The position numbers and the translations under genes are program-made. The notes under the pieces were generated by a model. It had not been told where the DNA came from. It ran no database searches and saw only the letters and a program-made list of their open reading frames with translations. From Pseudomonadales bacterium (GTDB lineage Bacteria > Pseudomonadota > Gammaproteobacteria > Pseudomonadales > Pseudohongiellaceae): DNA of 64,000 nucleotides. The DNA is taken from NCBI GenBank assembly GCA_012103535.1, contig WLWQ01000002.1:496001-560000 (forward strand), given 5' to 3'. Shown here piece after piece: positions 52,470 through 59,884 of this stretch; within the stretch, counting starts at the first letter, position 1; the number at the start of each line of letters is the position of its first letter.

Positions 52470-53147
52470 ATGAAAAAAGCACAAGCTCTCATTCTCTTTG
52501 CTTCTCTTCTTATCTCCTCCCTGGTTGCGGCTCAAGAAAGAATCACACTGGATGATGGATCAGTACTCGGCGTGTTTATGGTGAGACCTGCCGAGACAAC
52601 CGATTCGCCTGCACCACTTGTGGTATTGATGGGTGGTGGACCAGGTAACGCTTCTATTTCAAGGGATACTTCAATCTGGTTAGGTGGAGGCTTCGCTGAA
52701 AGAGGCTTTAATGTTGTAGTACCTATATCACCCAATAATCGCGCCTTCCGCGGTGAAGAAAACAATCACAAAGTAGAGCAGCTAATCGTTGAACTGCAAA
52801 AGAGAGATTACATAACGTCAGGCAAAGTTCTTCTGGCGGGCATTTCCAATGGTGGCATGTCGGCCTTGGAAATCGCGCGACGCAATCCACAAAATTATTT
52901 TGGTGTAGCGGCGGTGCCTGCATTAGCAACCTCGGTTGTGGATAATCGACCACTAGCGGGATTCCCGGTCTATCTCAGAATTGGCGGCGCCGACCAATTG
53001 GGCTGGGCTGATCGCTTCGGCGAAACAGTAGATGCATTGACCGAAGCTGGAGTTGATTTAGATGCGGCGATTCTAGATAGTGCGCCACACATGTTTCGAA
53101 TGAACTGGGAATCATTAGATGCCTGGTTAGAAAAAGTAACGCAGTAG
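52470..53147 (+). CDS. Exported alpha/beta hydrolase
   Basis: A protein of 225 residues with a signal peptide (KKAQALILFASLLISSLVAA). The oxyanion region is VLMGGGPGNAS, the nucleophile elbow is AGISNGGMSALEIA, and the probable catalytic His is in SAPHMFR near the end. It resembles dienelactone-hydrolase or esterase proteins. It is probably periplasmic. Third gene of the nitronate monooxygenase run. Confidence 0.82.
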   Translation: MKKAQALILFASLLISSLVAAQERITLDDGSVLGVFMVRPAETTDSPAPLVVLMGGGPGNASISRDTSIWLGGGFAERGFNVVVPISPNNRAFRGEENNHKVEQLIVELQKRDYITSGKVLLAGISNGGMSALEIARRNPQNYFGVAAVPALATSVVDNRPLAGFPVYLRIGGADQLGWADRFGETVDALTEAGVDLDAAILDSAPHMFRMNWESLDAWLEKVTQ

Positions 53148-53180
53148 ATTTTTTAAGTTTTATAAAGAGTGGAGTAAATA

Positions 53181-53669
53181 ATGAGGAAGTTAATTAAAGC
53201 CCTAGTGGCATCATCTTTGGTCGTCATGGCCAGTAGTGTTTTCGCTGGACCACCTGCCACTATCGAGCAACTTAGCTGGATGACAGGAAACTGGGCAGGC
53301 AATTTAGGTCCTAACCAATTGGAAGAAAACTGGATTTCAACCGAAGGTCGTTCACTAATGGCCGCAGTCCGCATGACTGGAGCCGACGCCACCAGTATGT
53401 TTGAAGTAATTACTATCGAAGAAGTTGAAGGCTCACTGGTTCTTCACATCCAACAGTGGGATGCTGGCTTTCAATCACGCACGGAAACTGCACAAAAACT
53501 GGAACTCGTTGAGATCACTGCGAACTCAGTAAAATTTGAAGACGTGTCAGGATTCGGGATGCCTACCCTCGGCTACAGCAATCCAGACGCGGATACATTT
53601 ATGATCCATGTCGGCCAGGAAGGCGGTAACACCTTCGATATCGAATTGAAGGCTCGAAGTATTTGGTAA
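53181..53669 (+). CDS. Exported DUF6265-type protein
   Basis: A protein of 162 residues with a signal peptide (KLIKALVASSLVVMASSVFA). IEQLSWMTGNWAG and the beta-strand ladder (LVLHIQQWDAG, KLELVEITANSVKFEDV) match the DUF6265 lipocalin-like group. It probably binds a small hydrophobic molecule; function is unproven. Fourth gene of the run, closed by the terminator after it. Confidence 0.8.
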   Translation: MRKLIKALVASSLVVMASSVFAGPPATIEQLSWMTGNWAGNLGPNQLEENWISTEGRSLMAAVRMTGADATSMFEVITIEEVEGSLVLHIQQWDAGFQSRTETAQKLELVEITANSVKFEDVSGFGMPTLGYSNPDADTFMIHVGQEGGNTFDIELKARSIW

Positions 53670-53690
53670 CATTTCGAATTTTCGAATATG

Positions 53691-53716
53691 AAAAGGGATT
53701 CATTCGAATCCTTTTT
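53691..53716 (+). terminator. Rho-independent terminator
   Basis: AAAAGGGATTC (53691-53701) pairs with GAATCCTTTTT (53706-53716), with one G-T pair, around an ATTC loop, and is followed by more T. It closes the nitronate monooxygenase operon and could also serve the convergent DUF1272 gene. Confidence 0.85.
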
Positions 53717-53722
53717 TTTGTT

Positions 53723-54031
53723 TCATCTTTGTTCGGGGGAAGTGTTTTTTATTGTATTTACGAATGTAGAAATATCATCTCTGCTTCGTTTCGTAACGAC
53801 GCGTTTTTCTGACGCGGGTTGATGCTTAAGTCCTATACCTTCCCGATGGGCGATGCTCGGTCTTATGGGACGTTGCACGAAACCACCTCCGCAATTCGGG
53901 CACACATTTCTTAATTCATTATCAACACATGATTTGCAAAATGTACATTCATAACTGCAGATGCAGGCATCCGTACAATTCGGCGGTAAGTCTTTATTAC
54001 AAAGTTCGCAGTTTGGTCTAATCTCTAACAT
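53723..54031 (-). CDS. DUF1272 zinc-ribbon protein
   Basis: A protein of 102 residues. The N-terminal half is DUF1272, with the Cys pairs CELC, CICS, CTFCKSC and CPNC arranged as two zinc sites, then GGGFVQRPIRP. The C-terminal part (about 65-102) is polar and unassigned. Unknown function. It starts 5 bp after the stop of the next gene upstream on the same strand, so the two are probably one transcript. Confidence 0.85.
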   Translation of the reverse strand: MLEIRPNCELCNKDLPPNCTDACICSYECTFCKSCVDNELRNVCPNCGGGFVQRPIRPSIAHREGIGLKHQPASEKRVVTKRSRDDISTFVNTIKNTSPEQR

Positions 54032-54035
54032 TGCA

Positions 54036-54353
54036 TTACTTGTTTAGCATAATTGCCTGATCGACATAGTATAGAATTTCTTTCTTGTTAATTTTTTCTA
54101 AGCTAAGAACGCGCATCCGTTTAGTTTCACCATGGAGAAGCCCATGCTTGTCTTCCATTAGCGCACCTTTAAGAAATCCGATGTCAATACCATGGGGCAT
54201 GGTGCGCATGTGGCACAAAGCTGATCCGTTGAAAGAATAGGTAGTGATTTTTTCTTTCTTGGTTTCTTCTACGCCATCGATTGCCAATAACATGTCCCTG
54301 GTTTTTAGAAACATATCTTTATTGGGTGATGCCAGATCTTTATCGAATTGCAT
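54036..54353 (-). CDS. DUF1801/YdhG-like small protein
   Basis: A protein of 105 residues. FLKTRDMLLAIDGVEETKKE, YSFNGSALCHMRTMPHGIDIGFLKGA and HGLLHGETKRMRVL fit the DUF1801 (YdhG-like) domain. No catalytic residues are known for the family. It precedes the DUF1272 gene and follows a long palindromic intergenic element. Confidence 0.75.
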   Translation of the reverse strand: MQFDKDLASPNKDMFLKTRDMLLAIDGVEETKKEKITTYSFNGSALCHMRTMPHGIDIGFLKGALMEDKHGLLHGETKRMRVLSLEKINKKEILYYVDQAIMLNK

Positions 54354-54407
54354 TTAACGATTCTACCAGTCTTATAAAAAACGAGAATATTTCTTTGAGG
54401 TCGAGGC

Positions 54408-54465
54408 GCGAGGAAAAACTCAAATGGAGTGTACATTAATACATGAGTATTGAATTTTTCCTCGC
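54408..54465. repeat. Long palindromic intergenic element
   Basis: The arms at 54408-54423 and 54450-54465 are inverted repeats matching at 15 of 16 positions (GCGAGGAAAAACTCAA / TTGAATTTTTCCTCGC). Between them lie GGAGTGTAC and TACATGAG in opposed order. From memory this resembles a short structured sequence dispersed in several gammaproteobacteria. It sits between the DUF1801-like and VOC genes. Confidence 0.65.
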
Positions 54466-54495
54466 AACGAAGAGATCGGAGAAATAGGCCGTTTT

Positions 54496-54900
54496 CTAGC
54501 TATTTTCTAACAACTCTACCCAGTTGCCGTCGGGATCTTCTACAAAAGCGATTGCTACTCCTTCGCGAATTGTTCGAATAGGAACCACAACCTTGCCGCC
54601 AGCTGCTTCCACTTTGCCAACGATGCCTTCGAGGTCTGGTACATGGATCGTCCAATAACGGTATCCGCTCGCTGCACGAATTCCACCTGGTTCAGCTTCA
54701 GCTGCAGGTGCAGGATCAAGTGCGATTACCTTGACGATGCTGTCCCCCACCTTGAATCGATTCATGGTGCCACCGCCGGGCATTGGGATCGTCGCTTCTA
54801 GATCCAGGCCCAGTGATTCGCCATAGAAAGTCATCATGGCATCGATGTCTTTGGCAATAATGCCGATGTCGATGGAGTTCTTTTGTACTTCAATTCCCAT
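54496..54900 (-). CDS. VOC-family (glyoxalase/dioxygenase-fold) protein
   Basis: A protein of 134 residues with the paired beta-alpha-beta-beta-beta units of the vicinal oxygen chelate fold: DIGIIAKDIDAMMTFYGESLGLDL, RYWTIHVPDLEGIVGKVEAAGG and AIAFVEDPDGNWVELLE. The C-terminal Glu of WVELLE is a typical metal ligand. Substrate unknown. It lies 65 bp downstream of the aldehyde dehydrogenase gene. Confidence 0.88.
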   Translation of the reverse strand: MGIEVQKNSIDIGIIAKDIDAMMTFYGESLGLDLEATIPMPGGGTMNRFKVGDSIVKVIALDPAPAAEAEPGGIRAASGYRYWTIHVPDLEGIVGKVEAAGGKVVVPIRTIREGVAIAFVEDPDGNWVELLENS

Positions 54901-54964
54901 AGGATTGTTCCTTCTTGTCCTTAGTAAGTCACTTAGAATTTGATTAGTGAGCTACGCTTCAGAT

Positions 54965-56404
54965 TTATGCTTCTTTAGCAACCGCTCCCATCATGGCTTT
55001 GGTTTCGAGAAATTCTTCGAATCCTTCGACGCCCCATTCGCGACCATTACCGGATTGTTTATAACCGCCGAAGGGTGCGGCGAAGTCCGGACCGGCACCA
55101 TTAATATGCACATTACCTGTACGAAGTTGGCGGGCAACAGACTGGGCGTGTTCCGGATCGCCGGATACATAACCCGACAAGCCATAATCTGTGTCGTTAG
55201 CGATGCTAATTGCATCAGAATCATCGTCGTAAGCAATAATAGAAAGAACCGGGCCAAAAATTTCTTCCCTGGCTACCGTCATGTCGTTGCTGACATTGGC
55301 AAAAACAGTAGGTTGAACGTAATAGCCCTTATCCAATCCTTCAGGGCGGCCTGGACCACCGGTTATAAGTTCAGCACCTTCTTCAATGCCTTTCTCTATC
55401 AGTCCTTGAATCTTATTGAATTGCAATTCACTCACGACTGGACCCAGGCGAGTAGTCTCCGCTTGCGGATCACCTACGACAGATTTAGCAGCGGCAGCTT
55501 TGGCCACTTCAATAGCTTCTGCCATGCGAGCTTTTGGTACCAGCATTCGGGTTGGCGCATTACAGGATTGGCCGCTGTTGCCAAAACAACCCGCGACACC
55601 GCCTGCGACAGCTCGACCAAAATCTGGGGCATCGTCGAGAATAATATTAGCTGACTTACCGCCCAATTCTTGGGTAACTCGCTTGATACCATCGGCAGCA
55701 GCTTTCGCCACTTCGCGGCCGGCACGAGTGGAGCCAGTAAAAGAAACTAAATCGATGTCCGGATGGGCAGAGATCGCCGCACCAACGGTAGGTCCGTCAC
55801 CGTTAACCAGATTAAATACGCCGGCTGGCAGGCCGGATTCGGCGATAACCTCAGCCAGAATATAGGCGCTGACGGGAGCGATTTCGCTCGGCTTCAATAC
55901 CATGGTGCAACCGGCTGCGATTGCTGGGGCCACTTTGCAAGCGATCTGATTCAATGGCCAATTCCAGGGTGTGATGAATCCACAGACTCCGGCGGGTTCC
56001 TTCACAATCTTCGTCGTACCCCTGATTTCTTCAAATTCGTAACTTTCCAGCACGCCCAAAGTACTCATGAAATGACCGAGCCCGCTTCCGAGTTGGGCTG
56101 TTTTAGACAGACCCATAGGTGCCCCCATTTCATTTGAAATTGCTATTGCCATCTCTTCGCCACGTGCTTTTAATCCAGAAATGATGTTGCTGATGACAGT
56201 TTTACGTTCTTCGATGGAAGACTGTGACCATTTTTCGAATGCAGCTCGAGCAGCCTTGGCAGCAGCATCGACATCGTCGGCATTGCCCAGGCTGATAGTG
56301 GCAAATGCTTCTTCGTTAGCTGGGTTGATGACTTCCAATGTATCTCTGCCGCCGGGCTCTACCCATTCGCCATTGATAAAGAATTTGTTGTAGGCCGTGG
56401 TCAT
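54965..56404 (-). CDS. Aldehyde dehydrogenase family protein
   Basis: An NAD(P)-dependent dehydrogenase of 479 residues. The catalytic Glu is in VTQELGGKSANII and the catalytic Cys in NSGQSCNAPTR. Other motifs are FITPWNWPLNQIACKVAPA, FTGSTRAGREVAKAA, and EIFGPVLSII with GYKQSGNGREWG. The length is standard. It oxidises an aldehyde to an acid; substrate cannot be assigned. It is the first gene of the 56404-53723 series. Confidence 0.94.
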   Translation of the reverse strand: MTTAYNKFFINGEWVEPGGRDTLEVINPANEEAFATISLGNADDVDAAAKAARAAFEKWSQSSIEERKTVISNIISGLKARGEEMAIAISNEMGAPMGLSKTAQLGSGLGHFMSTLGVLESYEFEEIRGTTKIVKEPAGVCGFITPWNWPLNQIACKVAPAIAAGCTMVLKPSEIAPVSAYILAEVIAESGLPAGVFNLVNGDGPTVGAAISAHPDIDLVSFTGSTRAGREVAKAAADGIKRVTQELGGKSANIILDDAPDFGRAVAGGVAGCFGNSGQSCNAPTRMLVPKARMAEAIEVAKAAAAKSVVGDPQAETTRLGPVVSELQFNKIQGLIEKGIEEGAELITGGPGRPEGLDKGYYVQPTVFANVSNDMTVAREEIFGPVLSIIAYDDDSDAISIANDTDYGLSGYVSGDPEHAQSVARQLRTGNVHINGAGPDFAAPFGGYKQSGNGREWGVEGFEEFLETKAMMGAVAKEA

Positions 56405-56582
56405 TTTCTAACTCCTATTAATATGCACTGCGGAAATCTTTCTAAAAAAGGTTGTTTCTGTACGTGCCGAGGCGGGCTAGTATACCTGAGAATTAAAATC
56501 AGAAAGAAGAATCAGCCGATAAAAAATTGAAGAAGAGAAAGGGTGCTGATTTAAGACACAAGCTAATTGGAGAATATTCTTA

Positions 56583-57332
56583 GTGATTGCTTCTATCAGT
56601 CGAGCGATTGGTACACGACTGGCGAGTTTTTTATCGAAAGCGCAAAAGGGGTATCAGCGACTCGACACGGTGAGTATCGATGATGTTGCTACCGTCCTAA
56701 AGACCGGCGATATTGTTCTGGTTGAAGGTAATACCAGGATTAGTATCGCAATTAAATACTTAACCCAGTCTTCCTGGTCTCATGCCTGCCTGTTTATCGG
56801 TAACGCAGGCGATAGCGCCGACCAGGAAACCTTGTTAGAAGCGGATCTCATGGACGGGGTTAGAATCGTCAGCCTCAAGCACTATGAAGACTTCAATTTA
56901 CGCATCTGTCGACCGGCAAATTTGACTGAGCAAGACCGAGAGAGTCTCTTACACTATGCCAAATCAAAGTTAGGTCATAAATATGATCTAAAAAATGTTA
57001 TTGATTTGATCCGTTACATTATTCAAAAGCCGCCAGTCCCGAATCGTTATCGGCGCGCTATGATTTCCTTGGGAAGTGGAGAACCTACTAAGGTAATTTG
57101 CTCGACCCTGATTGCAGAGTCGTTCCAATCGATCGATTATCCAATCTTGCCAAAGCGAGATGGTGAGCAGGGCACAGAAGGGGAAGTGCCGCAGTTTTAC
57201 AGACACCATTTCACCCACTTTACGCCGCGAGACTTTGACCTATCACCTTATTTCGAGGTAATTAAGCCAACCCTGGAAAAGGGCTTCGATTATCGCAATC
57301 TACATTGGAAAGATCAGAGCGAGGAAGCTTGA
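56583..57332 (+). CDS. YiiX/YebB-like permuted NlpC/P60 cysteine hydrolase
   Basis: A protein of 249 residues from GTG at 56583. DIVLVEGNTRISIAIKYLT, the His motif SSWSHACLFIG, LGHKYDLKNVIDLIRY, and the Cys motif KVICSTLIAESFQ are characteristic of the permuted papain-like fold. Such enzymes hydrolyse amide or ester bonds of lipids or peptidoglycan. No signal peptide. It converges on the S41-like gene with an 8-bp gap. Confidence 0.85.
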   Translation: MIASISRAIGTRLASFLSKAQKGYQRLDTVSIDDVATVLKTGDIVLVEGNTRISIAIKYLTQSSWSHACLFIGNAGDSADQETLLEADLMDGVRIVSLKHYEDFNLRICRPANLTEQDRESLLHYAKSKLGHKYDLKNVIDLIRYIIQKPPVPNRYRRAMISLGSGEPTKVICSTLIAESFQSIDYPILPKRDGEQGTEGEVPQFYRHHFTHFTPRDFDLSPYFEVIKPTLEKGFDYRNLHWKDQSEEA

Positions 57333-57339
57333 GAGTTTG

Positions 57340-58389
57340 TCAAATAATGCCGAGTAGTGCATTCACTGCGGCATCGTACTGGGGATCGCCGCGAGTCGTG
57401 CTTTCATAAGGAAAAGGAACCTCAATCTCCGGTCGATTGCCCACATCTTCAAAGCGCTTACCATCTATAAGTATTTCTTGAGCTGCGCGGTAATTAATTG
57501 AAGTTGCATCAGCACTGCGCTCAACAAAAAAACTTCCTATTCTTCCTGGTGTTGCGCTACCCAGGCTTACAACCCGTTCTAACTTGTCGAGTTGATAGGC
57601 AAAAAGTTCCGGTCCTCCCTGCGTATCTTCATTTAATAGTACAGCGATTGGTTTGCGGTAGTTGTTAAACTCAAGATTGGGAGAAATTTCAGCAAAGTTA
57701 AAATTGAGGTCTGCTGGCTCACTGACAGTGAAATAGTTTTCTTTGTCATTAAACACTAAATCCAGATGCTGTGAATCCAGAAAACCAAAACTATTGCGCA
57801 GGTCAAAAATTATTCCGTCACAATGATCCAGGCTGCTTAGCAATTCCTGATAGTTAATCATGTCGCTGGTGCTGCGGCTAAGTGCCCAGAACCGAATATA
57901 ACCGATTATTTTATTACCGGCGGAAAATTCCAGCACTGAATTTGCGGTGGCGCTGCGATAGCTATCGAAAAGATTTTCAAAAACTGGCCTTAAGGTGATT
58001 GCAGAAGTGCTATTACCCCGTTGCACGCGGAGTTCATGTGCGCGGGTAGTCGGTAGATAAGCGCCGTAGGAGTCTTGCTCGACATTAAAGGAATGAATGG
58101 GATGGAAGGGCTCGCTATCTACCGTCTGAATTATGTCGCCTCTTTCTATTCCTGCGGCGTGCGCGGGATAGCCTTCCAACACCGCAGTAATCAAATATTC
58201 TGAATTCTGGTAGCGAACTTGAATGCCGATATGGTTGAGCGCTATTCGGCTTTTTGTATCCCCGGCGAGAAAAGACTGGAGTAAGTAAAAATCGAGATCT
58301 TCTGTAGTAATTGCACCCTGGTTATTTAGCTGGCTGTAACTGAAACTTGCAATTACGCTGAAGCCAAATAGAAGTAATATCCGAATCAT
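57340..58389 (-). CDS. S41-like PDZ protein lacking the catalytic serine
   Basis: A protein of 349 residues with a signal peptide (IRILLLFGFSVIASFSYSQ), a PDZ domain (about 45-130, with AHAAGIERGDIIQTVDSEPF) and an S41 core. The nucleophile region reads LLNEDTQGGPELFAYQL; where active enzymes have Ser (TASASE or TxSGxE), Gly258-Gly259-Pro260 stand. The downstream lysine (TxGK) is Arg in TPGRIG. It is probably a catalytically inactive relative that binds peptides. It begins 2 bp after the GST gene on the same strand and is likely co-transcribed with it. Confidence 0.85.
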   Translation of the reverse strand: MIRILLLFGFSVIASFSYSQLNNQGAITTEDLDFYLLQSFLAGDTKSRIALNHIGIQVRYQNSEYLITAVLEGYPAHAAGIERGDIIQTVDSEPFHPIHSFNVEQDSYGAYLPTTRAHELRVQRGNSTSAITLRPVFENLFDSYRSATANSVLEFSAGNKIIGYIRFWALSRSTSDMINYQELLSSLDHCDGIIFDLRNSFGFLDSQHLDLVFNDKENYFTVSEPADLNFNFAEISPNLEFNNYRKPIAVLLNEDTQGGPELFAYQLDKLERVVSLGSATPGRIGSFFVERSADATSINYRAAQEILIDGKRFEDVGNRPEIEVPFPYESTTRGDPQYDAAVNALLGII

Positions 58390-58391
58390 AG

Positions 58392-59015
58392 TTAGCTGAT
58401 TAGGTCCATGGCGCGCTTTGCTGCCGGACGGTCGTAGTGTCTATTGCGTAAATCCACATACTTTTGTGGTACGTCAAATTCGAATCGGATTGCCCAATTA
58501 AAAGTCTGAGCGAGCAGTATGTCTACCATGCTGAACTTATTGGCAATGGCGAACTCATCATCTCCTAACAAATGGTCTAAGGCATTTATAGCTTTAGCAA
58601 ATTCAAATTTCGCAGTATCAAACATTTGCGGTATACGTTGTTCTTCAGGTAGAGCGAACATGTGTTTACCTTTACTCCAAAGAGGCTGTTCAAGCTCAGC
58701 GAGCACGAACGAAACCAATTCGTCATGTTTTGCCAGAACCTGATCGTCTTCGCTCGGGATCAGCCCAGAATCAGGTGCTTTCCGTGCAATGTAATTAAGA
58801 ATGGCAACACTTTCCGTCAAGGTCATATCGCCATCGACTAGTGATGGCACTTTGCCTTGTACATTGACAGCGAGATAGTTTGGATTCTGAGCGCTGTCGG
58901 GTACAGCCGCTTCAGTGCGCAATTTTACTGGAACGTACTCGTACTCGAGCCCACTTTCTTCCAATGCCCACAAACACCTGAATGATCTGCTTTGCTGCAT
59001 TCCGTAGAGTTTCAT
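58392..59015 (-). CDS. Glutathione S-transferase
   Basis: A protein of 207 residues. The thioredoxin-like N-terminal domain has LYGMQQSRSFRCLWALEE (catalytic Ser candidates) and GKVPSLVDGDMTLTESVAILNYIA. The helical domain has IANKFSMVDILLAQTFNWA. It conjugates glutathione to electrophiles or acts as a peroxidase or isomerase. AGGAAGGG lies just before the ATG. The downstream S41-like gene is 2 bp away. Confidence 0.9.
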   Translation of the reverse strand: MKLYGMQQSRSFRCLWALEESGLEYEYVPVKLRTEAAVPDSAQNPNYLAVNVQGKVPSLVDGDMTLTESVAILNYIARKAPDSGLIPSEDDQVLAKHDELVSFVLAELEQPLWSKGKHMFALPEEQRIPQMFDTAKFEFAKAINALDHLLGDDEFAIANKFSMVDILLAQTFNWAIRFEFDVPQKYVDLRNRHYDRPAAKRAMDLIS

Positions 59016-59032
59016 TTTCCCTTCCTGAATAA

Positions 59033-59067
59033 AAAATGGTGCGATTGAAAATCAATCGCACCATTTT
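59033..59067 (-). terminator. Strong terminator of the lectin-like gene
   Basis: A perfect 15-bp stem (59033-59047 with 59053-59067) and a 5-base loop; the minus-strand reading ends in a run of six T. It follows the stop of the lectin-like gene by 29 bp and lies directly upstream of the GST gene. Confidence 0.92.
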
Positions 59068-59096
59068 GTGTGTGCGTAGAAATTAACGCTGACTAT

Positions 59097-59750
59097 TTAA
59101 TCAATTGCGAAACAATAAAAATAGCCGTTTCCACCAGTTCCAACCAGATCTTCCTGGCTGCATCCGCGCGAACCGTGTGCGCTGTTCCAGGAAGTGGGAT
59201 TAGCGCCACCACCGGTGCGATCGAAGTGACCGACATGGGCAGAACCTGCACCACTACTAGTCCAGTTATTGCAGGTATGGTTTGAACCATCATCAACGGT
59301 GCGACCATCTAAGGTTGAACCCGTAAGAATGTCGTGCTGATTTGGTGTGTCGCCACGACCTAAAATGGTGTCACCACTTTCGGAAAGCGATCCCTGCTTG
59401 TTCAAGTTGTTGCTTGGCCCGTGAAGCACATTGAGGTTTGACGCAACTTCAACTCCATTAGCGTTATACCAGGGTCCGAAACCAATTCGATCTCTAGCAT
59501 TTATGGCTGGCGAGTTTGCCGTAGCGTGTACGCTCAAATAGGCGCGCCAGGTTTTACCGCGGGAACCCGCCGCCGAAGCCAGGGCATCGCAGTGCGCATC
59601 TGCACCGGCTAATCCACCCAGATTCGCACCATCACCAGATCCAACACTGGTAATGAAGAAGCTCATTTCATTATCTTGAGAATTTACCGCGGTAAAGGTA
59701 GCTGCTGCAGTTATCAAAGCAGCTGATGTGAACAATAAAGTTTTCTTCAT
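59097..59750 (-). CDS. Exported lectin-like (C-type lectin/endostatin-fold) protein
   Basis: A protein of 217 residues with a signal peptide (KKTLLFTSAALITAAATFTA). The mature part is a single domain with GGLAGADAHCDALASAAG, TWRAYLSVHA, NARDRIGFGPWYNANGV, GRGDTPNQHDILTGSTLDG, TCNNWTSSGAGSAHVGH and a Cys near the end (CSQEDLVGTGGNGYFYCFA). The same motif order is known in many Proteobacteria under the name lectin. Two disulfides are likely. Ligand unknown. Confidence 0.85.
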   Translation of the reverse strand: MKKTLLFTSAALITAAATFTAVNSQDNEMSFFITSVGSGDGANLGGLAGADAHCDALASAAGSRGKTWRAYLSVHATANSPAINARDRIGFGPWYNANGVEVASNLNVLHGPSNNLNKQGSLSESGDTILGRGDTPNQHDILTGSTLDGRTVDDGSNHTCNNWTSSGAGSAHVGHFDRTGGGANPTSWNSAHGSRGCSQEDLVGTGGNGYFYCFAID

Positions 59751-59884
59751 CGATTTACTCCTCGATTGTTATCTAACTTCTAATTCTTGGTTCTAGTTTT
59801 TCTATTTCTATTAAATTCTTTTGCCACCGCAAGGGGACTAGCAGTTTACTTGGTCCCCAGTGCTAATGGAATCGGGCTATACCT

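Noticed and set aside
54947-55654. 235-codon frame antisense to the aldehyde dehydrogenase gene
   Set aside because: It is a frame opposite a well-supported enzyme gene, with no ribosome site and no recognisable domain.
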